A stretch of 64,000 nt of DNA from Sphingomonadales bacterium UBA2369 (GCA_002344055.1 DDTH01000001.1:56274-120273), one strand, 5' to 3'. Shown: positions 1 to 10,711, numbered from the stretch's first letter. Numbers and translations: made by a program. The notes: a model not told the origin generated them from the sequence alone.

Positions 1-18
1 TCTCCCCTGAAGGGGAGA
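1..18. repeat. 8-bp-arm palindrome inside murD
   Basis: TCTCCCCT, GA, AGGGGAGA is a perfect inverted repeat with a 2-nt spacer. It sits in the murD reading frame and may continue upstream of the window. Its form resembles dispersed intergenic palindromes of GC-rich proteobacteria, but no second copy was seen here. Confidence 0.5.
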
Positions 19-1184
19 GGGAAAAGCTCAGCTTCGCCGATCCGCTCACCCTCGACCTCGCTGGTTTCGAGGCGGTCGTCGTCACGCCGGGCCTGCCGCT
101 CAATCGCCATCCGATAGCCGCCCACGCCGCCGCGCACAGCGTGCCCATCATCGGCGACATCGAACTGTTCGCGCAGGCGCGGCCGGAGTTGCCGCCGCAC
201 AAGGTGGTCGGCATTACCGGCACCAACGGCAAGTCCACCACAACCGCATTGGTCCACCACATCCTTGAGACTGCTGGCGTGCCGAGCCTGATGGGCGGCA
301 ATATCGGCCTCGCCATCCTCGGCCAGGAGCCACTGCCGGAAGGCGGCGTCTATGTGCTGGAGCTCAGCAGCTACCAGATCGACCTGACCCGCACCCTCGA
401 TTGCGACGTCGCGGTGCTGCTCAATGTCACCCCGGATCATCTCGACCGGTATGAGAGCTTCGAGGCCTATGCTGCGTCGAAGGCGCGGCTGTTCGAGATG
501 CAGCGCAGAGACCGAACCGCGATTATCTTCGACGAGGATGATGAGCGCCCCCAAGGATCGATGCGCGCGCATATCTCAGAGCTGACGCTCGCTTTGGTCG
601 GAAGCGACGCGATGGCGGCTCTGGAGAGAATGATCGACGGCGATCAGCACCATTGGCCTGCCCTCCAAGGCCCGCATAACCTCCAGAATGCGCAAGCTGC
701 CGCGGCTGTTGCGCAGTTTCTCGACGTGGCAGTCGAGCAGATCGCGGAGGCCCTCCAAACCTATCCCGGTCTCCCCCACCGCATGCAGCGCGTGCGCGAC
801 CGCGATGGCGTGCTGTTCGTCAACGACAGCAAGGCGACCAACCCCGACAGCGCCGCGCCTGCGCTCGCGGCCTATCCGCATATTCACTGGATCCTCGGCG
901 GGCTGGCCAAGACGGAGAGCCTCGGCCCGTGCGAACAGCATCTGGACCATGTCCGCGCCGCCTACACGATCGGGTCGTCCGGGCCGATGTTCGCGCAGCT
1001 TTTGCGCGGCAGGGTGCCTGTTACGGAAGCCGAAACGCTGGCGCGGGCGGTGACGGACGCCGCCGCCGCCGCTAGAGCGGGCGAGGTGGTGCTGCTGTCC
1101 CCGGCCTGCGCCTCTTTCGACCAGTTCAAGGATTTCGAGGCGCGCGGCGATGCCTTCCGCGCCGCTGTTGAGGCTCTGCCATGA
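1..1184 (+). CDS. murD: UDP-N-acetylmuramoylalanine--D-glutamate ligase MurD, 5' end missing
   Basis: Cytoplasmic ATP-dependent ligase that adds D-glutamate to UDP-MurNAc-L-Ala in peptidoglycan precursor synthesis. The frame is open from base 3, so the gene starts before the window; about 393 residues are visible. The N-domain signature VVVTPGLPLNRHP lies near base 100, the Mur-ligase P-loop GTNGKST near 219-239, and the central-domain NVTPDH and C-domain HRMQRV and NDSKATNPDS follow. The stop overlaps ftsW by 4 nt (ATGA). The first 18 bases form a perfect inverted repeat that is read in frame (SPEGERE); see findings. The family assignment is secure; the true start is outside the window. Confidence 0.96.
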   Translation, partial: SPEGEREKLSFADPLTLDLAGFEAVVVTPGLPLNRHPIAAHAAAHSVPIIGDIELFAQARPELPPHKVVGITGTNGKSTTTALVHHILETAGVPSLMGGNIGLAILGQEPLPEGGVYVLELSSYQIDLTRTLDCDVAVLLNVTPDHLDRYESFEAYAASKARLFEMQRRDRTAIIFDEDDERPQGSMRAHISELTLALVGSDAMAALERMIDGDQHHWPALQGPHNLQNAQAAAAVAQFLDVAVEQIAEALQTYPGLPHRMQRVRDRDGVLFVNDSKATNPDSAAPALAAYPHIHWILGGLAKTESLGPCEQHLDHVRAAYTIGSSGPMFAQLLRGRVPVTEAETLARAVTDAAAAARAGEVVLLSPACASFDQFKDFEARGDAFRAAVEALP

Positions 1185-2398
1185 AGATTGTGGACCCGGC
1201 GGCGGAACGCGCCCGCAAGCCGCATCGCAAGCGCTGGGGCGATCGTTCGGACCTGACGGCGGTCGGCCGCTGGTTCTGGGAAACCGACCGCGTGCTGCTG
1301 CTGATGGTGGCAATGCTGATCGCGATCGGCCTGATCGCCGTCGCCGCCGCCTCGCCCGCCGCGTCGGAGCGCCTGTCGCACGGCGACGTGCAATATCCGC
1401 CTTTGCGCTTTTTCACGCAGCAATTGATGTGGCTCGCCATCGCCGTGCCGGTGATGATCGCGGTGTCGATGCTGCCCAACATATGGGCGCGCCGGCTCGC
1501 CTTGATCGGGGCCGGGCTGGGTGTGCTGCTGCTGATCGCCGTGCCGCTGATCGGCGCGGAGCGGAATGGCGCGGTGCGCTGGATCGACCTGAAGTTCACG
1601 CTCGTGCAGCCGTCGGAGTTCCTGAAGCCGCTCTACGTCGTCTCGATCGCCTGGCTGCTGTCGCTCAAGCAGCGCGACGCCAGCCTGGGCCAGCCGATGG
1701 TGTGGGCGAGCGTGGCGATCACCGGCATCATCGCCTTCGCCTTGATGCGCCAGCCGAACTTCGGCGAGACGGTGATCTTCGCGCTCACCTTCGTGGCCCT
1801 GCTGACGCTGTCCGGCGCGCGGCTGAAATATCTCTACATGCTCGCGGGCGGTGGCGTCGGGGTGCTGGTCGCGGCCTATCTTTTCTATCCGGTCGCGACG
1901 ACCCGCATCAACAGCTTCCTGTTCGGCGAGGGTGAGAGCGGCCAGACCGACGCGGCTTTGAACACGCTGACCTCGGGCGGCCTGTTTGGCCTCGGGCCGG
2001 GCGCGGGGACGCGCAAATTTGCCCTGCCGGAGCCGCACACCGACTATATCTTCTCGGTGATCGGCGAGGAATTCGGCATGATCGCCTGCCTGGCCATCGC
2101 CATCCTCTATTTCGCGATCATCGCGCGGGTGCTGATCCGCATGCTGCGGGTGGAGGATCAGTTCACGATCCTGGCCGCAGGCGGCCTGGCCGTGCAGATC
2201 GGCCTGCAGGCGGTGATCAACATGGCGGTGAACGTGCATCTGCTGCCGTCCAAGGGCATGACCTTGCCCTTCATCTCCTACGGCGGCTCTTCGTTGATCG
2301 CGCTGTCGATCGGCTTCGGCCTGCTGCTTGCCTTCACCCGGCGCAACCCGTTCAAAGACCGCTCGCCCTACGTCGTGCGGTGGAAAGCCGACACATGA
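1181..2398 (+). CDS. ftsW: Peptidoglycan glycosyltransferase FtsW (SEDS family)
   Basis: Polytopic inner-membrane SEDS protein that polymerises lipid II at the septum together with its class B PBP partner. The 405 residues show a short basic N-terminus, about ten hydrophobic segments, the FLKP segment after LVQPSE, the periplasmic-loop motif EPHTDYIFSVIGEEFG and the C-terminal signature LPFISYGGSSL. These are diagnostic of FtsW/RodA, and the dcw position favours FtsW over RodA. It overlaps murD and murG by 4 nt on each side, so translational coupling is likely. Confidence 0.97.
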   Translation: MKIVDPAAERARKPHRKRWGDRSDLTAVGRWFWETDRVLLLMVAMLIAIGLIAVAAASPAASERLSHGDVQYPPLRFFTQQLMWLAIAVPVMIAVSMLPNIWARRLALIGAGLGVLLLIAVPLIGAERNGAVRWIDLKFTLVQPSEFLKPLYVVSIAWLLSLKQRDASLGQPMVWASVAITGIIAFALMRQPNFGETVIFALTFVALLTLSGARLKYLYMLAGGGVGVLVAAYLFYPVATTRINSFLFGEGESGQTDAALNTLTSGGLFGLGPGAGTRKFALPEPHTDYIFSVIGEEFGMIACLAIAILYFAIIARVLIRMLRVEDQFTILAAGGLAVQIGLQAVINMAVNVHLLPSKGMTLPFISYGGSSLIALSIGFGLLLAFTRRNPFKDRSPYVVRWKADT

Positions 2399-3573
2399 GC
2401 ACTCGCCCCACCCGCCACTTTGTCCTCGCCGCCGGTGGCACCGGCGGTCATATGATTCCGGCGCATGCGCTGGCGCATGAATTGATGAGCCGCGGCCATC
2501 ATGTCGCGCTGATCACCGACGAGCGCGGCTCGCGCATCCCGGGCCTGTTCGACCGGGTGCCTGTCCACGTTCTGCCCGCCGGGCGGATGAGCAAGAATCC
2601 GATCAAGGCGTTCAAGGCCTTCCGTGCGATCATGACCGGCCGGGCAATGGCGATGCGGCTCTATGAGACGGTCGAGCCTTCAGCGGTGATCGGCTTCGGC
2701 GGCTATCCGGCGCTCCCGGCTTTGCTGGCGGCGCGCAAGATGAGCATTGCGACCGCGATCCACGAGCAGAATGCGGTGCTCGGCCGGGTCAACCGGCTGA
2801 TGGCGGGCAAGGTCGACGCGGTCGCCACCGCTTACGAACAGGTCGATCGCCTGCCGTCGCGGGCGCAGGACAAGGTGGAACTGGTCGGCAATCCGGTGCG
2901 CGAGGAAGTGCTGGCGTTGCGGGCCGAGCCTTATCCGCTGCTGAGCGACGACGGTATTTTCCGCTTGCTGGTGACCGGTGGAAGCCAGGGTGCGTCGGTG
3001 CTCGGCGAAGTGGTGCCGGAGGCGTTGAGCCTGCTGCCCGAACATTTCCGTCGCCGCCTGCAGGTCACTCAGCAATGCCGGGAGGAGGATATCGAGGATG
3101 TCCGCGCCCGCTATGCCAAGGCGGAGATTCCGGCCGACCTCGCCACCTATATGGAGGACCTGCCGGCCCGTCTGGCCTGGTCGCATCTCGTCATCGCCCG
3201 CGCCGGCGCCTCGACGATCGCGGAGCTGACCGCGGCCGGACGGCCCGCCATTCTTGTCCCGCTGCCCAGTGCGACGGACGATCACCAGACCGCGAATGCG
3301 CGCGAAATGGCGAAATCCGGCGGCGCTCGCGTCATCCCGCAGTCGCGCTTCACGCCGGTTGAGCTCGGCAAGCAGATGCAGAAGCTTGGGCTGGCCCCGG
3401 CCGCGCTCGCCAATGCCGCCGGCCGCGCCGCGTCGGTCGGTCATCCGCTCGCCACCCAGAAACTGGCCGATCTGGTCGAGCGGATCGGCGACGATGGGTC
3501 GGAGGTCATTCCGGTCCAGCAGGACGTGCGGGCCAAGATCCGCCGGCCGATCGGCGACGGAGTGCCCGCATGA
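2395..3573 (+). CDS. murG: UDP-GlcNAc:lipid I N-acetylglucosaminyltransferase MurG
   Basis: GT28 glycosyltransferase that converts lipid I to lipid II at the cytoplasmic membrane face. Residues 14-20 hold the glycine-rich GGTGGH loop. HEQNAVLGRVNR, VTGGSQGAS and the donor-binding segment ARAGASTIAELTAAGRP follow. The ATG at 2395 (MSTRPTRHFVL) is preferred over an in-frame GTG 15 nt upstream because it gives the 4-nt ATGA overlap with ftsW seen throughout this cluster and the usual N-terminus. Length is 392 residues. Confidence 0.97.
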   Translation: MSTRPTRHFVLAAGGTGGHMIPAHALAHELMSRGHHVALITDERGSRIPGLFDRVPVHVLPAGRMSKNPIKAFKAFRAIMTGRAMAMRLYETVEPSAVIGFGGYPALPALLAARKMSIATAIHEQNAVLGRVNRLMAGKVDAVATAYEQVDRLPSRAQDKVELVGNPVREEVLALRAEPYPLLSDDGIFRLLVTGGSQGASVLGEVVPEALSLLPEHFRRRLQVTQQCREEDIEDVRARYAKAEIPADLATYMEDLPARLAWSHLVIARAGASTIAELTAAGRPAILVPLPSATDDHQTANAREMAKSGGARVIPQSRFTPVELGKQMQKLGLAPAALANAAGRAASVGHPLATQKLADLVERIGDDGSEVIPVQQDVRAKIRRPIGDGVPA

Positions 3574-5006
3574 TCGCTCTGCGTCATGCCAAGGCCGACC
3601 GGCTCGCGACCGAGATCGGCATCATCCACTTCGTGGGGATTGGCGGCATCGGCATGTCCGGCATTGCCGAGGTGATGCACATCCTGGGCTATCAGGTGCA
3701 GGGTTCGGACGCAGCCGAGGGCTACAGGATCGAGGCGCTGCGGAAGCTCGGCATCCCCGTCACCATAGGCCACAGCGCCGACAATGTCGCGGAAGCTGCA
3801 GTGGTGGTGATCTCGACCGCGGTGAAGCGCGACAATCCCGAGGTCGAGGCGGCTTACGAGCGGCGAGTGCCGGTGGTGCGCCGGGCCGAGATGCTGGCCG
3901 AACTGATGCGGCTGAAGCGCACCGTTGCGGTCGCGGGTACGCACGGCAAGACCACGACCACGTCGATGATCGCCGCCTTGCTCGACGCGGGCGGGATCGA
4001 TCCCACGGTTATCAACGGCGGCATCATCAACGCCTACGGTTCCAACGCCCGGCTGGGTTCTTCCGAATGGATGGTGGTCGAGGCGGACGAGAGCGACGGT
4101 TCGTTTCTGCGGCTCGACGGCACGGTCGCGGTGGTGACCAACATCGATCCCGAGCATCTCGATCATTATGGCGGCTTCGACCAGGTGAAGGACGCCTTCG
4201 TCGAGTTCGTCGAGAATGTGCCTTTCTACGGCGCGGCTTTGCTATGCGTCGATCATCCCGAAGTGCAGTCTATCATTCCGCGGCTGCGCGACCGGCGGAT
4301 CGTGACTTACGGCTTCGCGGCGCAGGCCGATGTGCGTGGCGACAATGTCGAACCCTATCCCGGCGGCAACCGCTTCGATGTGTCGGTGCGCGACCGCCAT
4401 GGCGACGTGCGGGTGATCGAGGGTGTTACGCTGCCCATGCCCGGCCGCCACAATGTCCAGAACGCGCTGGCCGCGATCGGCGTTGCGCTGGAGATGGGCA
4501 TCTCCGACGAAGTGGTGGCGCATGGCTTCGAGCATTTCGGCGGGGTGAAGCGCCGCTTCACCAAGGTCGGCGAGATCGACGGTGCGACGATCATCGACGA
4601 TTACGGCCACCATCCGGTCGAGATCAAAGCCGTGCTGTCGGCAGCGCGTGAGGGGGCGGAGGGCCGGGTGATCGCTTTGGTCCAACCGCACCGCTACACC
4701 CGCCTGCATGCCTTGATGGATGAGTTTCAGGGCGCCTTTAACGATGCTGACGTGGTGCTGGTCGCGCCGGTCTACACGGCTGGTGAACAGCCGATCCAGG
4801 GCGCGGACAGCGTGGCTCTGGTCGAGGGCCTGAAGGAGCGTGGCCATCGCGCCGCGCAGGTCGTCGGCTCGATCGACGAAGCCTGCGCGGCCCTGCGCGA
4901 TCTCGCCGCGCCCGGCGACATGATCATCTGCCTGGGTGCCGGCGACATCACGAAATGGGCTGCGGGTTTGGCCGACGGCATTTGCGCGGCGAGGGCGGCG
5001 CGGTGA
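3570..5006 (+). CDS. murC: UDP-N-acetylmuramate--L-alanine ligase MurC
   Basis: First amino-acid ligase of the Mur pathway; adds L-alanine to UDP-MurNAc using ATP. The 478 residues include the N-domain nucleotide-binding motif FVGIGGIGMSG near residue 22, the P-loop GTHGKTTT near 128 and the C-domain motif DDYGHHPVEIKA. It is coupled to murG by an ATGA overlap and to murB by a GTGA overlap. Confidence 0.97.
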   Translation: MIALRHAKADRLATEIGIIHFVGIGGIGMSGIAEVMHILGYQVQGSDAAEGYRIEALRKLGIPVTIGHSADNVAEAAVVVISTAVKRDNPEVEAAYERRVPVVRRAEMLAELMRLKRTVAVAGTHGKTTTTSMIAALLDAGGIDPTVINGGIINAYGSNARLGSSEWMVVEADESDGSFLRLDGTVAVVTNIDPEHLDHYGGFDQVKDAFVEFVENVPFYGAALLCVDHPEVQSIIPRLRDRRIVTYGFAAQADVRGDNVEPYPGGNRFDVSVRDRHGDVRVIEGVTLPMPGRHNVQNALAAIGVALEMGISDEVVAHGFEHFGGVKRRFTKVGEIDGATIIDDYGHHPVEIKAVLSAAREGAEGRVIALVQPHRYTRLHALMDEFQGAFNDADVVLVAPVYTAGEQPIQGADSVALVEGLKERGHRAAQVVGSIDEACAALRDLAAPGDMIICLGAGDITKWAAGLADGICAARAAR

Positions 5007-5896
5007 ACGTCGCCACCCTCCCCCGCGTGCGCGGCAAGCTGACGGCGAACGCGCCGCTGGCGCCGCTCGTCTGGTTCAAGGCGGGCGGAGCGGCGGAATG
5101 GCTGTTCGAGCCGGCGGATGTGGACGATCTGTCCGATTTCCTCGCCGATCTCGATCCGGCGGTGCCGGTGATGGGGCTTGGTCTCGGCTCCAATCTGATC
5201 GTCCGCGATGGCGGCGTGCGGGGTGTTGTCGTGCGGCTCGGCAAGGCGTTCGCCAAGGTTGTCGCAGATGGCATGACCCTGACCTGCGGCGGCGGGGCGA
5301 GCGGCATTCTCGTTTCCTCGACCGCGCGGGATGCGGGCATCGCTGGCCTCGAATTCCTCCGCTCGATTCCCGGCACGGTCGGCGGCTTCGTCCGCATGAA
5401 CGGCGGCGCCTATGGCCGCGAGGTCAAGGACGTGCTGGTCGAGGCGGAGGTCGTGCTCCGCTCGGGCGCGCGGAGGACGCTGCCGCTGGCTGACCTTGGC
5501 TATACCTACCGCCACAGCGAATTGCCGGAAGGCGCGATCGTCACCGGCGCGCTGTTTCGCGGTCATGCGGGCGACCCTGCCGCAATCCAGGCCGAGATGG
5601 ACCGTATCGCCGGCGAGCGCGAAGCCTCGCAGCCGTTGCGCTCCAAGACCGGCGGCTCGACCTTCAAGAATCCGTCGGGGGGCAAGGCCTGGGCGGCGAT
5701 CGACGCCGCCGGTTGCCGCGGGCTCCGGATCGGCGGCGCGCAGGTGAGCGAGAAGCACACCAACTTTCTGCTCAACACCGGCGACGCCACCGCCGCCGAC
5801 ATCGAGGCGCTGGGCGAGGAAGTGCGCAAGCGGGTGAGGGCGCATTCCGGCGTCGAACTGGAATGGGAGATTCAGCGCGTGGGAGACCCGGCATGA
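5003..5896 (+). CDS. murB: UDP-N-acetylenolpyruvoylglucosamine reductase MurB
   Basis: FAD-dependent reductase that makes UDP-MurNAc from enolpyruvyl-UDP-GlcNAc. It shows the FAD-binding segments GLGSNLIVRDGG and IPGTVGG, the catalytic serine segment GGSTFKNP and the C-terminal catalytic glutamate region ELEWEIQRVG. The start is taken as GTG 5003 (VNVATLPRVRG), which overlaps the murC stop as GTGA. An ATG 48 nt upstream would add an uncharacteristic Gly/Arg-rich extension. Length is 297 residues, near the type I size. Confidence 0.95.
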   Translation: MNVATLPRVRGKLTANAPLAPLVWFKAGGAAEWLFEPADVDDLSDFLADLDPAVPVMGLGLGSNLIVRDGGVRGVVVRLGKAFAKVVADGMTLTCGGGASGILVSSTARDAGIAGLEFLRSIPGTVGGFVRMNGGAYGREVKDVLVEAEVVLRSGARRTLPLADLGYTYRHSELPEGAIVTGALFRGHAGDPAAIQAEMDRIAGEREASQPLRSKTGGSTFKNPSGGKAWAAIDAAGCRGLRIGGAQVSEKHTNFLLNTGDATAADIEALGEEVRKRVRAHSGVELEWEIQRVGDPA

Positions 5897-6828
5897 ATCC
5901 CCTCCACGTCGCAGTGTTGATGGGCGGCTGGTCCGCCGAGCGGGAAGTGTCGCTCGTCACCGGCGCGGGTGTGGCTGATGCGCTGGAGAGCCGGGGGCAT
6001 CGGGTCACTCGCATCGACATGGGCCGCGATGTTGCTCAGCGGCTGGCCGAGGCGGCGCCGGATGTCGTGTTCAATGCTCTGCACGGCACGCCGGGCGAAG
6101 ATGGCACCGTCCAGGGCCTGATGGATTTGATGGGTCTGACCTACACACACTCCGGCCTCGCCACTTCCGTTGTCGCGATCGACAAGGAGCTGACCAAGCA
6201 GGTGCTCGTGCCGCACGGCATCCGCATGCCGGCCGGACGCGTCGTCGCCAGCGAAAGCCTGTATGTCGAGGATCCGCTGCCCCGGCCTTATGTGCTGAAG
6301 CCGGTCAATGAAGGTTCGTCGGTAGGTGTCGCCATCGTCACCGAAGGCGGCAATCATGGCCACCCGATCGGGCGCGACGTTGAAGGACCGTGGCAGCATT
6401 TCGAGCAATTGCTCGCCGAACCCTTCATCCGGGGCCGCGAGCTGACCACGGCGGTGCTCGGCGGCGAGGCGCTGGCGGTGACGGAGTTGCGGCCCAAGTC
6501 CGGCTTCTACGATTATGATGCGAAATATACGGATGGCCTGACCGAGCATGTCTGCCCGGCGGACATTCCCGATGCGGTGCGCGACGAGGCGATGCGGATG
6601 GCCCTGGCCGCCCATCGTCAGCTCGGCTGCCGCGGCGCCTCGCGGTCCGATTTTCGCTGGGATGACGAAAAGGGCGTCGAGGGGCTTTATCTGCTCGAAG
6701 TGAACACCCAGCCCGGTATGACGCCGCTCAGTCTCGTTCCCGAGCAAGCGCGCTATCGCGGCATTTCCTATCCGGAACTGGTCGAACAGATCGTCGCCGA
6801 GGCGCTGAACGAGGAGACTGGCGCATGA
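5893..6828 (+). CDS. ddl: D-alanine--D-alanine ligase
   Basis: ATP-grasp enzyme forming the D-Ala-D-Ala end of the peptidoglycan stem peptide. The N-terminus reads LMGGWSAEREVSLVTG. HGTPGEDGTVQGLMD, VLKPVNEGSSVGV and the metal- and substrate-binding EVNTQPGMTPLSL follow. ATG 5893 overlaps the murB stop by 4 nt and gives 311 residues, the usual DdlB length. An upstream in-frame extension lies wholly inside murB and is rejected. Confidence 0.96.
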   Translation: MNPLHVAVLMGGWSAEREVSLVTGAGVADALESRGHRVTRIDMGRDVAQRLAEAAPDVVFNALHGTPGEDGTVQGLMDLMGLTYTHSGLATSVVAIDKELTKQVLVPHGIRMPAGRVVASESLYVEDPLPRPYVLKPVNEGSSVGVAIVTEGGNHGHPIGRDVEGPWQHFEQLLAEPFIRGRELTTAVLGGEALAVTELRPKSGFYDYDAKYTDGLTEHVCPADIPDAVRDEAMRMALAAHRQLGCRGASRSDFRWDDEKGVEGLYLLEVNTQPGMTPLSLVPEQARYRGISYPELVEQIVAEALNEETGA

Positions 6829-7766
6829 CCGCCCGCATCGCCAGAGGTGGTGCCGCCACCACCCGCCGCAATCCCGCCCGCGCTTCGTCGGGAGCCAAGC
6901 GCAAGGGCAAGGCGAAACCCGCCGGCCTGCTCGATCACCTGCCGATCAGCCCGAAGACGTTGCGCAAGCTCGGTACCTGGGCGTTCGTCCTGGCGCTGAT
7001 CGTCGTCGCGGTCGCGACCGCCTTCGCCTTCCGGCTGCCGCAGCAGATCGGCACGTTCGTGGGCGAGCGGGTCGGCGCCGCCGGTTTCGCCGTCACCCGC
7101 GTCGAGTTGCGCGGTCTCAACCGGCTCGATCCCGCCGACGTGACCAAGACCGCGCTGGACCAGCCGTCGCAGGCCATGCCGCTGATCGATCTGGACGAGA
7201 TTCATGCGCGGCTGATCGCCAAATATCGCTGGATCAAGGAAGTGCGCGTCCATCGCCGGCTTCCCGACACGCTCGTGGTCGAGATCGAGGAGCGCGTCCC
7301 GGCCGCGGTCTGGCAGCATAATCGCGAATTGCGGCTGGTCGACGGTGAAGGCGTCGAACTCCAGGCGCTGCGTAGCGACGCCTTGCCTGATCTGCCGTTG
7401 GTCGTCGGCCCGGGCGCGCAACACCGGCTCGGCGAACTGAATGCCCTCCTCGACGCCGCGGCCAATTTGCGGGACCGGTTCGCAGGCGCGACCTGGATCA
7501 GCGGCCGCCGCTGGGATTTCCGCTTCAAGACGGGCGAAACGTTGCTGCTGCCGGAAGGCGAGCGTGAAGCCGCCGACGCGCTTCGTCGCTTCGCGGAAAT
7601 GAGCGAGCGGCGCGGTCTGCTCGGCGGCAATTTCCTGCGTTTCGACATGCGTGTCGCGGGCAAGATGATCGTGCAGCTCCGGCAGACGCCGGACGCGCGT
7701 GTGCCCGCATCGTCGCCTGGCCCCGCCGCAGGCGAGCCGCCGCAAGATCTTTCGAGGACAATCTGA
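6825..7766 (+). CDS. ftsQ: Cell division protein FtsQ
   Basis: Bitopic inner-membrane divisome protein that joins FtsB/FtsL and the septal synthases. A basic cytoplasmic N-terminus of about 50 residues (RRNPARASSGAKRKGK) precedes one membrane span (WAFVLALIVVAVATAFAF). The periplasmic POTRA domain begins with FAVTRVELRGLNRL, and the beta domain contains WIKEVRVHRRLPDTL. The tail is Pro-rich. It overlaps the ddl stop by 4 nt and ends 1 nt before the proposed ftsA start. Confidence 0.95.
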   Translation: MTARIARGGAATTRRNPARASSGAKRKGKAKPAGLLDHLPISPKTLRKLGTWAFVLALIVVAVATAFAFRLPQQIGTFVGERVGAAGFAVTRVELRGLNRLDPADVTKTALDQPSQAMPLIDLDEIHARLIAKYRWIKEVRVHRRLPDTLVVEIEERVPAAVWQHNRELRLVDGEGVELQALRSDALPDLPLVVGPGAQHRLGELNALLDAAANLRDRFAGATWISGRRWDFRFKTGETLLLPEGEREAADALRRFAEMSERRGLLGGNFLRFDMRVAGKMIVQLRQTPDARVPASSPGPAAGEPPQDLSRTI

Positions 7767-7767
7767 A

Positions 7768-9039
7768 TTGGCGCGTTCCCCGCAACCCATCCAGCGCAAG
7801 CTCGTCGGAGCATTGGACGTCGGCTCATCGAAGATCTGCGCGCTGATCGCGGAGGCCGGCCCTGAAGGGACGTTGAACATACTCGGCACCGGCCAGCGGC
7901 TCAGCCGGGGGGTCAAGCGTGGCTATATCGCCGACATGGCGGCCTGCGAAACCGCGATCCGCGAGGCAGTCGAGCAGGCCGAGCGTATTGCCGCGACCCG
8001 GATCGAGAATGTGTTCGTCAGCTATTCGGCCGGCGGCATGACCAGCGATGTCGCCGATGTCGCGGTGGAGATTGGCGGGCGGTCGATCGTTCAGCGCGAC
8101 ATCGACCAATTGCTCGAGGGCGGCCGCGCCGGGATCAATCCGGGCGAGCGCATGGTGTTGCACGCGGTGCCGGCATTTTACACTCTGGACGGACTGAACG
8201 GCGTGAAGAAGCCGCTCGGCCTGCAGGCCCAGACGCTGGCGGTCGACATCCATGTGGTCGCCGCGACGCCTGCGCCGGTCGAGAATTTGCGCCGCTGTGT
8301 CGAGGCCGCCTATCTGGGCGTCGAAGCGATCGTCGCCTCGCCGGTCGCGACCGGGCGCGCCTGCCTGTCCGAGGAGGAGCGCGAGCTGGGGGTCGCTCTG
8401 GTCGAGCTCGGCCACGGCGTCATCAACGTGTCAGTCTTTGCCGCCGGGCAGCTGGCCGGCCTCAAGACCGTGCCGCACGGCATGAGCGACATCATCGACG
8501 ATATCGCCTCCACTTTCGGCACGCGCCGCACGGAGGCCGAGCGCATCCTCGCCAAATATGGCTCGGCCAACACTTCGCCGCGCGACAATCACGACATGGT
8601 CGAATTGGCGCCGATCGCGGGCGGTGCGGACGGGGTGGAATCGATCCGCACGACCCGCGCGGAACTGGTCGCGGTTATCCGCCGGCGGCTGGAGGGGCTG
8701 ACGACGGAGATCGCCGAAGCGCTCAAACAACTCGGTTTCTCCGGTCCGGTGGGCCGGCAAGTGGTGGTCACCGGCGGCGGCGCGGAGATGAAGGGGATTG
8801 CCGACTATCTGCAGGGCGCGCTCGGCCGCACCGTGCGGGTCGGCGGGCCATCCCTGCCCGGCATGCCCAGCGCGCACAGTTCGCCGCGCTTCACGACGCT
8901 GGCCGGGCTGGCGCTCTATGCGGCCAGCGACGAGCTGGACCTGGGCCGTGGCCTCGCCAAGTCCGCATCGAAGGCCGCTGCGAAGCCGTCCGGAGGGCTT
9001 TTGTCCCGCATGATCGCGGCGCTTCGTGGTGAATATTAA
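7768..9039 (+). CDS. ftsA: Cell division protein FtsA
   Basis: Actin-like ATPase that ties FtsZ filaments to the membrane. It has the phosphate-1 motif GALDVGSSKICALIAE near the N-terminus, the SHS2 insertion domain, the adenosine motif VVVTGGGAEMKGI and a C-terminal amphipathic helix (GGLLSRMIAALRGEY) for membrane attachment. The proposed start is TTG 7768, preceded by GAGGA at 7754-7758 with 9-nt spacing and one base after the ftsQ stop. A GTG at 7699 would add 23 atypical residues read inside ftsQ. Length is 423 residues. Confidence 0.95.
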   Translation: MARSPQPIQRKLVGALDVGSSKICALIAEAGPEGTLNILGTGQRLSRGVKRGYIADMAACETAIREAVEQAERIAATRIENVFVSYSAGGMTSDVADVAVEIGGRSIVQRDIDQLLEGGRAGINPGERMVLHAVPAFYTLDGLNGVKKPLGLQAQTLAVDIHVVAATPAPVENLRRCVEAAYLGVEAIVASPVATGRACLSEEERELGVALVELGHGVINVSVFAAGQLAGLKTVPHGMSDIIDDIASTFGTRRTEAERILAKYGSANTSPRDNHDMVELAPIAGGADGVESIRTTRAELVAVIRRRLEGLTTEIAEALKQLGFSGPVGRQVVVTGGGAEMKGIADYLQGALGRTVRVGGPSLPGMPSAHSSPRFTTLAGLALYAASDELDLGRGLAKSASKAAAKPSGGLLSRMIAALRGEY

Positions 9040-9101
9040 CAGGTTCGAGGAGCGATTGTGACGATTTTGCTCGCACCCAAGAATCGCATCGTGCAAAACG
9101 C

Positions 9102-9116
9102 TTTACGACTGATTTA
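9102..9116 (+). promoter_or_regulatory. TTTA-N7-TTTA element upstream of ftsZ
   Basis: The 110-nt ftsA-ftsZ spacer contains TTTA, seven bases, TTTA, ending 33 nt before the ftsZ ATG. Each half differs by one base from the CtrA consensus TTAA-N7-TTAA known in alphaproteobacteria. This is a weak motif call; the spacer probably also carries an ftsZ promoter. Confidence 0.25.
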
Positions 9117-9149
9117 CCAGCCCTGTTCGGGCCGAGAAGGGGAGTTGCC

Positions 9150-10544
<1,395 letters not shown>

Positions 10545-10593
10545 CATAGAGGCCGTTGCCCGGCCCAGGGCGCGGCACTCATGAGAAAATGGC

Positions 10594-10642
10594 GGGGTCC
10601 CCATCCGGTCGCGGAACGATCGGATCGGGACCCCTGTCTTTT
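10594..10642 (+). terminator. Rho-independent terminator after ftsZ
   Basis: GGGGTCCC (10594-10601) pairs perfectly with GGGACCCC (10627-10634), and inside it ATCCG pairs with CGGAT. The run TGTCTTTT follows. It lies 50 nt past the ftsZ stop and closes the dcw transcription unit. Confidence 0.75.
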
Positions 10643-10711
10643 GTGCCGCGCATTCGACTATCTGCGCGCCCGAAGCGGTTAGGTTGCGCCGGGAATTTCG
10701 GGGGGCATGAG

